Source of the DNA: an uncultured beta proteobacterium
GTDB lineage: Bacteria; Pseudomonadota; Gammaproteobacteria; Burkholderiales; SG8-41
Reading direction: 5' to 3'
NCBI GenBank assembly: GCA_903885665.1
Contig: CAISJL010000115.1
Span: 1 to 35,018 of the forward strand
Length of the DNA stretch: 35,018 nucleotides
Part shown: positions 29,628 through 35,018 of the stretch, piece after piece
How the letters are laid out: the number at the start of each line of letters is the position of its first letter
Numbering within the stretch: the stretch's first letter is position 1
Translations under genes and position numbers: made by a program
Notes under the pieces: generated by a model
Databases searched by the model: none
The model's input: only the letters and a program-made list of their open reading frames with translations
Told to the model about the DNA's origin: nothing

Positions 29628-30401
29628 ATGACACTATCCGTCACTATTATTACTAAAAATGCCGCTCGCACCCTAGAGCGCTGTCTGCAATCAGTGGCTT
29701 GGGCGGATGAAATTGTAGTAGTCGACTCCAATAGCACTGATCGCACAGCAGAGATATGCCACCAATATGCAGTACGCTTGATCAACACTCTCGAATGGCA
29801 TGGCTTTGGTTTTCAAAAAAATCTTGCCCTGCAAGCCGCAACCGGGGAATGGGTCTTATCAATAGATGCCGATGAGTGGCTAACTCCTGATTTAATTGCC
29901 GAGATTAAACACCAGCTTGCCCAAAGTCATCATCCTGCTGCATTTGCTATGCCACGATTATCTAGCTTTTGTGGACGAAATATTCACCACTCTGGCTGGT
30001 GGCCGGATTATGTGGTGCGTTTATTTATTCGCACCCAAGCGCGATTCTCTGACGATGTCGTTCATGAGCACTTGATAGCGAATGGCGAAGTCAGAAGACT
30101 TAAAAACCCCATCCGACATGAAACCATGACAGACTTGGATCAAGCGCTGGATAAGCTTAACCGCTATTCGACCGCGAGCGCTCAGAGCTTATATCAACGG
30201 GGGCGGCAGGCTAACTTGTGGACAGCATTGAGTCATGGTTTATGGGCGTTTATTCGCACTTATTTTCTGCGTCGGGGGTTTTTAGACGGCACTGAAGGGT
30301 TTCTACTAGCCATCACCAATGCTGAAGGGTCATATTATCGATATGTGAAATTGATGCAATTGCATCGTCAACATCAACGCAAAACAACTGACCTCCACTA
30401 A
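29628..30401 (+). CDS. Family 2 glycosyltransferase, WaaE/KdtX-like (LPS core)
   Basis: A 257-residue GT-A enzyme. It starts LSVTIITKNAARTLERCLQSV, has VVDSNSTDRTAEIC for nucleotide binding, FGFQKNLALQ, and the DXD-like SIDADEWL. The central FSDDVVHEHL segment and the C-terminal FIRTYFLRRGFLDGTEGFLLAITNAEGSYYRYVKL match the WaaE/KdtX group that adds glucose to the inner LPS core. A membrane-associating amphipathic region lies near residues 205-225. It is divergent from ugd and 32 bases upstream of the GT9 gene, probably one transcript. The exact acceptor is inferred. Confidence 0.9.
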   Translation: MTLSVTIITKNAARTLERCLQSVAWADEIVVVDSNSTDRTAEICHQYAVRLINTLEWHGFGFQKNLALQAATGEWVLSIDADEWLTPDLIAEIKHQLAQSHHPAAFAMPRLSSFCGRNIHHSGWWPDYVVRLFIRTQARFSDDVVHEHLIANGEVRRLKNPIRHETMTDLDQALDKLNRYSTASAQSLYQRGRQANLWTALSHGLWAFIRTYFLRRGFLDGTEGFLLAITNAEGSYYRYVKLMQLHRQHQRKTTDLH

Positions 30402-30433
30402 GCATTACCACTCGCACTAAGGCCCCAACAAAC

Positions 30434-31543
30434 TTGAAATTACCACCCGAAACAATTCTTGTGATCATCACGCGCCGCATTGGCGATGTCTTTCTAGCAA
30501 CAGCCGCGATACGATCACTTAAAATAGCATGGCCCCAGTGTAACATTCACGCCTTAGTATTTGCTGGCACTGAAGGGGTCATTTCAGACAATTCAGATAT
30601 CGATCATATTATTCGCATTCCAGAACGACCGACTGGCATGCAACACCTTAAACTATTGTTTCAAATATTCCGACGTTATGATCTAGCCTTATCTTTACTA
30701 TCGGGCGACCGACCCACACTTTATGCCTGGCTAGCCGGAAAGCATCGCGCTGGCGTCCTACTTGATAGACCCGCAGACCGCTGGAAAACCAAATTACTCA
30801 ACCAATACGTATTTTCTGACTTCATCAGCGATCACACGGTTAGAACCTACTTATCAGTCATCCGGCTGTTGAACATTGATACCTATGCAACACTGACACC
30901 CGCATTCAATGCCGCCGATCAAGCTGCTATATCAACACTGCCCATACACCGGCACAAACCCCTGGTGGTGTTACATCCCTACCCTAAATACCGCTATAAG
31001 ATGTGGCAACAATCTAATTGGATAGCGCTTGCGCAGTGGTTAGAGCAGCACGGTTATGCGGTCGCGTTCAGTGGTAGCCCCGATCCCAAAGAACTTAATT
31101 ACATTCGTGAAATTACTGCGCAATTACCGCAAACTGTCATCAATACCGCAGGCATACTCAGCATCGGTGGCACGGCGGCGCTACTCGCGACAGCCCACGC
31201 CTACATTGGGCCTGACACAGCGATTACCCATCTTGCAGCCGCCACTGGCATACCAACCTTAGCCTTATTTGGTCCTTCAGAGCCCGTGCGCTGGGGTCCG
31301 TGGCCCAAAGGGCATGATGGATCGACTAACCCATGGGTTAGAATCGGCACCCAGCAAAAAAATAATGTGCAATTAATTCAAGGCGTTGGAGATTGCGTAC
31401 CCTGCGGCTTTGAGGGTTGTGAGCGACACCTCGAAAGTACTAGCGATTGCTTGCTCAATATCTCGGTGGAGACTGTAACTCGATGTCTGGAAGACTTACT
31501 TCAAAATTACACAGCCAATAATCAGCTGTCTATATCCATTTAA
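30434..31543 (+). CDS. Family 9 glycosyltransferase (heptosyltransferase-like)
   Basis: A 369-residue GT-B protein of the heptosyltransferase family (ADP-heptose to LPS core, or a related transfer). The N-terminal strand and loop RRIGDVFLATAAIRSLK, the segment YDLALSLLSGDRP, and the donor-site region ATAHAYIGPDTAITHLAAATGIPTLALFGPSEPVRWGPW are clear. A Cys-rich tail (CVPCGFEGCERH...SDC) occurs in a subset of this family. The start is TTG at 30434; no ATG or GTG upstream in frame leaves room, and an AAGG lies about 11 bases before it. Its last 14 bases overlap the 3' end of the convergent GT2 gene. Confidence 0.9.
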   Translation: MKLPPETILVIITRRIGDVFLATAAIRSLKIAWPQCNIHALVFAGTEGVISDNSDIDHIIRIPERPTGMQHLKLLFQIFRRYDLALSLLSGDRPTLYAWLAGKHRAGVLLDRPADRWKTKLLNQYVFSDFISDHTVRTYLSVIRLLNIDTYATLTPAFNAADQAAISTLPIHRHKPLVVLHPYPKYRYKMWQQSNWIALAQWLEQHGYAVAFSGSPDPKELNYIREITAQLPQTVINTAGILSIGGTAALLATAHAYIGPDTAITHLAAATGIPTLALFGPSEPVRWGPWPKGHDGSTNPWVRIGTQQKNNVQLIQGVGDCVPCGFEGCERHLESTSDCLLNISVETVTRCLEDLLQNYTANNQLSISI

Positions 31544-32354
31544 AATCTGCACCCTCCCTAAGGCCATGTAGTGTCATACCGTATCGCGCCATCTCATCAG
31601 CTATCCATTGTCTTTGCTGCTGCTTACGCTGCCACTTACTCCACTTTCGCTCTAACCAACTTTGCTGCAACAATCGATAATTGTAACGGTAACCCAAACC
31701 TTGACTATTGGTGAGGCCTCGCTCTTGTTTCATCAACGTTTGCGTGACCGATCCATAATGGTGCAACCAAGACGCACCAGTAATACCTACTGGGACACTC
31801 GCTTTTTCTAATTCATTAAAAAACAAAGTGTCTTCATAGCCTAGCAAGCGCGGTGCTGCTCTGAAATATCCCACATCCATCCAAACCGAATGGTGAACTG
31901 CTAAGCACACCGCATGACGACCGCCAGCGCGACAAACGTCAGCCATTTTGCTGCTAGCTGCTGCCGAAAATTTCTCAAAATCATAATCTAATTCACCCTC
32001 AATCAAAGCGGGGCTAATTACTTTCAATCCGCGCGTCTCTGCACAACCAATCAGCGACTCTACCCATTGTGGTGACACTAAAACGTCATTATTCATCACA
32101 ATTGTCCACTCTGCCTGCAAAGCGAGCGCCCCTTGATTCCAAGCGACGCCACACGCGTAATTATCTTGATTGTATATTTTATGAACAGGGCCTAATTGGG
32201 CAATGTATTCACGGGTGCCGTCCGTTGAGCCATTGTCAACAATCACTACACGATCCAGTGGCGTACCACAACGCAACATGCTCTCTATACACTGCTGGGT
32301 ATATTCCAACGCGTTATAGCAAGCAAAAGTAATGGCGTATTTTTGTTTGTTCAT
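31530..32354 (-). CDS. Family 2 glycosyltransferase
   Basis: A 274-residue GT-A glycosyltransferase. ITFACYNALEYTQQCIESML, VIVDNGSTDGTREYI and MNNDVLVSPQW (the DXD-equivalent NND) define the donor domain, and GYEDTLFFNELEKASVPVG with ED is the likely catalytic-base region. The C-terminal tail is basic and Trp/Gln-rich (WLERKWSKWQRKQQQRQW), possibly for membrane contact. Rhamnosyltransferases share this layout, which would suit the rml operon nearby, but the sugar is not determined. It is convergent with the GT9 gene and 137 bases downstream of the next minus-strand gene. Confidence 0.88.
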   Translation of the reverse strand: MNKQKYAITFACYNALEYTQQCIESMLRCGTPLDRVVIVDNGSTDGTREYIAQLGPVHKIYNQDNYACGVAWNQGALALQAEWTIVMNNDVLVSPQWVESLIGCAETRGLKVISPALIEGELDYDFEKFSAAASSKMADVCRAGGRHAVCLAVHHSVWMDVGYFRAAPRLLGYEDTLFFNELEKASVPVGITGASWLHHYGSVTQTLMKQERGLTNSQGLGYRYNYRLLQQSWLERKWSKWQRKQQQRQWIADEMARYGMTLHGLREGADFKWI

Positions 32355-32491
32355 TACAAAAGTTACTTTACTTTAATATGAGAGACCTTACATTCATTTC
32401 GCATTCTTACTAACGAAATATATATCTACTAATATTTCAATAGAACTAATTAGCACTTATTTTTGGCAATCTATAACAACAGCCATAATTA

Positions 32492-33496
32492 TTATTTAAA
32501 TATTTCTCGCTCACAGTATTCTTTAAATACTCTTACAGTATCTAATTGCTGGTCATTCAAGGACTCCAAGTGGGGACGCAACCGATGGCGGGTATCGTTA
32601 GCCCATTTTATATCCTCAATACCGTATGCAACACCATATATACGGTTCTTTTCTATTAACCCTCGACGACTATATGGCCCATCATCATCAGGAATGATTA
32701 TAACTAAACAGCCGCACAATGCAGCTTGCTCACATATAAAAGTCATATGATCATAGGATATAAAGACTTCAATTTGATTAAAATATGAGGCTCGCTCCTC
32801 GTCGCTCATACGCATAAATAACTTATCAATGCATGGATAATCAGGCGGGTGTTGGTCACGCCTTTTCATCCAACCTTTCTTTATTAGATATGCCCCACCC
32901 TTTCTATCGGACGTATTATTATTTTTATAAATTTTCAGATGCTTATCGAGATCTATGACTGTCAGACGTCCTTTACTGCTAAAGGCTGACGCAATTTCAT
33001 AAAAATCTTGATATTTAAATATATGATCACTTTGACTAAAGCGCAACTCGGCGTTTACATCATTCAGAATCCAACGCACCACATGTTTTGCATTCAAAGG
33101 ATTTTTTTTAATAATCTCAGGATAAATTACAACCGTATTTTCTTTATCAAAGTAATTCCAAATAAGCTTTGGAAGCAAGCGTAGAATTTTTCGATCCAAC
33201 TTACGCTTAAATGTTTTGAGAACTACAAATTTCCTTAGATACAAAAATAATTGAAATAAAAATGATGTGGCATTATTTTTTATAAAATTTTTGTATTGAT
33301 CAAAAACTGATTCGGCATGCCAATGAACATTTATATCATTAGTTGTCAGATAGACATTCGTAGCACCATATCGCCTCAAACAATCAGATAAGTAATGTAG
33401 CGCACATATACCACCTATATTCTTATCATAAGCGGGTGTATAGATAATATATGTATGCCCTGTTAATTGATGGCGAATTTCCAATTGCCTTCGCAA
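32492..33496 (-). CDS. Putative GT-B-fold glycosyltransferase-like protein
   Basis: A 334-residue protein that I cannot place in a named family. The N-terminus (YIIYTPAYDKNIGGICALHYLSDCLRRYG) resembles the acceptor domain of GT4-like transferases, with the Gly-Gly loop and a following helix. The C-terminal part (VFISYDHMTFICEQAALCGCLVIIIPDDDGPYSRRGL) resembles the donor-binding region with the conserved Glu and Ala/Gly-rich helix. A basic middle segment (about 75-110) could touch the membrane. The start is TTG at 33496; another TTG at 33484 has AAGG just upstream and may be the true one. It is AT-rich, nine bases after the next gene's TAA in the same frame. A polysaccharide role is inferred from context. 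Confidence 0.6.
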   Translation of the reverse strand: MRRQLEIRHQLTGHTYIIYTPAYDKNIGGICALHYLSDCLRRYGATNVYLTTNDINVHWHAESVFDQYKNFIKNNATSFLFQLFLYLRKFVVLKTFKRKLDRKILRLLPKLIWNYFDKENTVVIYPEIIKKNPLNAKHVVRWILNDVNAELRFSQSDHIFKYQDFYEIASAFSSKGRLTVIDLDKHLKIYKNNNTSDRKGGAYLIKKGWMKRRDQHPPDYPCIDKLFMRMSDEERASYFNQIEVFISYDHMTFICEQAALCGCLVIIIPDDDGPYSRRGLIEKNRIYGVAYGIEDIKWANDTRHRLRPHLESLNDQQLDTVRVFKEYCEREIFK

Positions 33497-33505
33497 ATCA
33501 GATTA

Positions 33506-34312
33506 TTACAGTGTCGTATAAAATGTAATGCCACCAGCCCATTGCTCTGATACCTGTTTAATATTTTTGGTTAACATTTGGGTCATGCACCAGAACTCCA
33601 TATGCGGTCCATATGCCTTCATGAGCAATACCAGACGCGGGTCTGTGTGCACATATGCAGACAAGCACAGTATTGGAGTATAAAATTCCTCACTAATTAA
33701 TAGATCAGGATTGCCGATTAGCGCCGCTAAGATATCTACACCACCACTCAAACAAATATTGCCAATATGCGGCAATTCAAGCATTTGTTGACGCTGAGAC
33801 TCTACATCAAACTCCTGTAAGGCCCGAGGAAAATACCATCCTACAACACTGCCTTTACTACAGGCGCTTAGAAAATCGTCGTACCTAGCGCGCGGATCAA
33901 TCAAGACGCTTTTTGATAACTGGACATTACTTTGAAGAACTGCTTTGAAATGGCAGTCAGGGAACCGTGAATTAAAAGATTTTTTAAAATTAGGCAAATC
34001 AATTTCTTCTAGATCTTTGCCTAATGAGTCAGCCGAGATCTGCTGTCTACATATAAATGGGATATGAACCCCATTGAACAGATTGCTGTAATCTTGGTTA
34101 CCCAATATTTCCTTTTGCAAATTACCACAAGCAAGCTCAAAATCATTTGGATTTATCTTGGAATCAACACCTCCAAATTGAATAGATTTTTGAAGAACTT
34201 CTGAGTAATTAATCGCAGGCTGTTTTAATTGGTAATAATTCTGAGGGGTTTCACCAAAAACACGCATGCCATTTGAGGGAGTACGTCTTCCATCATTGTT
34301 AAAATAGTTCAT
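33506..34312 (-). CDS. Hypothetical protein between radical SAM and GT-like genes
   Basis: A 268-residue protein that I do not recognise. It has no signal peptide or clear membrane helix. Seven Cys residues are scattered (for example PFICRQQ, SACSKG, NICLSGG, ILCLSAY, FWCMTQ) without a CXXC pattern. The C-terminal half alternates short hydrophobic strands and helices (NICLSGGVDILAALIGNPDLLISEEF; LVLLMKAYGPHMEFWCM), so a compact alpha/beta domain is likely. The ATG at 34312 has GAGG 11 bases upstream and lies 19 bases after the radical SAM stop; an in-frame Met-Ser-Met start at 34372 would overlap that gene. Codon use is AT-rich like its neighbours. Position suggests it works with, or is a substrate of, the radical SAM protein, but this is only context. 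Confidence 0.6.
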   Translation of the reverse strand: MNYFNNDGRRTPSNGMRVFGETPQNYYQLKQPAINYSEVLQKSIQFGGVDSKINPNDFELACGNLQKEILGNQDYSNLFNGVHIPFICRQQISADSLGKDLEEIDLPNFKKSFNSRFPDCHFKAVLQSNVQLSKSVLIDPRARYDDFLSACSKGSVVGWYFPRALQEFDVESQRQQMLELPHIGNICLSGGVDILAALIGNPDLLISEEFYTPILCLSAYVHTDPRLVLLMKAYGPHMEFWCMTQMLTKNIKQVSEQWAGGITFYTTL

Positions 34313-34331
34313 CTTAATCTTAACCTCATCT

Positions 34332-35018
34332 TTATTTCGTAATTGTCTTTGTACGGCCGAATCCATGCTCATATGGGACTGGCAACAATGGACTGATCTC
34401 GAGATAGTCTCTTACTGATTCGTTATGGAAATTTATAAAATCTTTGTGCTCGCCAATAATACACTCGTCGCGATAAGGGCCAAGCCATGCGTTCATCATG
34501 CCCCGATTTAATATTGCTGTTAATGGCTCTTTTGTGACATTACCTATCGAAAGATCCATATATGGACAAGGTATTATTTCCCCGTCATGGTTCACAGTAT
34601 TGATCCCTTTAACAGTGATGCATCTGCCGGGCTGGCCGTATGACGGTGTCATATGCGTGAATACATTGTACTTATCCTCTAAGAATTTCAGTTGATCTAC
34701 ATCTTTTTTTGTACAAACCCATGTATCTTGCTCTCTCATCGTACCTACCGGCTTAGCCAAGGTCACATACAGCGGGATATCTTCGTCCTTAGAGAATTTA
34801 CATAAATCTAAAAATTCATCTGAAAATACTCTGTCTCTAATAATACATGTAGAAATTAATAATTCCAGGTTAGCCTCTTTAGCTGCCTGTAGCGCTCTCA
34901 TCACCCTTTTGTATGAACCCTTTTTATTTCTAAATGAATCGTGTTCAGCTTCAATAAAACTATCGAGTGATATTTGTGCCTTATATCCGCCCAAACTAGC
35001 AAACCACTTTGCCTTGTC
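34332..35018 (-). CDS. Radical SAM protein with twitch/SPASM-like C-terminus (5' end outside window)
   Basis: The C-terminal 228 residues are present; the frame is open to the window edge, so the start and the CX3CX2C cluster motif are missing. The core-domain segment AQISLDSFIEAEHDSFRNKKGSYKRV is the usual 'SLD...HD..R...GS' of radical SAM proteins, followed by an AKEANLELLISTCII strand. The C-terminus GRCITVKG...NHDGEIIPCPYMDLSIGNVTKEPLTAIL matches twitch/SPASM domains that hold an auxiliary Fe-S cluster; Cys at about 133, 151 and 186 of this fragment could be ligands. A short twitch domain is more likely than full SPASM, as only one Cys stands at PCPYM. The substrate is unknown; such enzymes modify peptides, sugars or cofactors. 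Confidence 0.85.
   Translation of the reverse strand, partial: DKAKWFASLGGYKAQISLDSFIEAEHDSFRNKKGSYKRVMRALQAAKEANLELLISTCIIRDRVFSDEFLDLCKFSKDEDIPLYVTLAKPVGTMREQDTWVCTKKDVDQLKFLEDKYNVFTHMTPSYGQPGRCITVKGINTVNHDGEIIPCPYMDLSIGNVTKEPLTAILNRGMMNAWLGPYRDECIIGEHKDFINFHNESVRDYLEISPLLPVPYEHGFGRTKTITK

Overview
The window looks like chromosomal DNA of a betaproteobacterium, most likely of the Burkholderiales type. The evidence is gene content and order: pyrR-pyrB-pseudo-dihydroorotase, glnA followed by a DUF4124 gene and ntrB-ntrC, thiC under a TPP riboswitch, and an isoaspartyl-methyltransferase-like gene followed by tolC with waaA convergent to them. The species cannot be read from the sequence alone.

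Layout. (1) 1-1610 is the edge of an integrated element: a tyrosine recombinase next to the 3' end of a tRNA-Arg(CCG) gene (1611-1687); the rest of the element lies left of the window. (2) 1772-7621, plus strand: pyrR, pyrB, a dihydroorotase homologue that has lost most metal ligands, oligopeptidase A (prlC) and exonuclease III (xthA). (3) 7691-12600, minus strand: the nitrogen-control block, glnA, DUF4124 protein, ntrB, ntrC. The glnA upstream region has a good sigma-54 promoter and two NtrC-like enhancer sites at spacing like that of enteric glnA. (4) 12653-13930: rhodanese, convergent with uppP. (5) 14006-19700, minus strand: a MacAB-type tripartite efflux set whose adaptor carries an extra Spy/CpxP-like segment, and thiC with a TPP riboswitch and a readable SD-sequestering switch. 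(6) 20157-22160, plus: Pcm-like methyltransferase and a TolC-family outer-membrane channel, convergent with waaA (Kdo transferase). (7) 23769-35018: envelope polysaccharide region: rmlBACD (dTDP-L-rhamnose), ugd plus UDP-glucuronate decarboxylase (UDP-xylose), a WaaE/KdtX-like glycosyltransferase, a GT9 heptosyltransferase-like protein, a second GT2, and at the right end an AT-rich block with a putative GT-B protein, an unrecognised protein and a truncated radical SAM protein with a twitch/SPASM-like C-terminus.

How the genes work together. The nitrogen block forms a feedback unit: NtrB/NtrC are expected to drive glnA through the enhancer sites. The right third supplies nucleotide sugars and transferases for LPS core/O-chain assembly, with WaaA making the Kdo-lipid A acceptor and UppP recycling the lipid carrier. 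The least explained part is the AT-rich radical SAM/unknown/GT-like trio at 32492-35018, probably acquired with the glycan locus. Most of the rest is conserved housekeeping.
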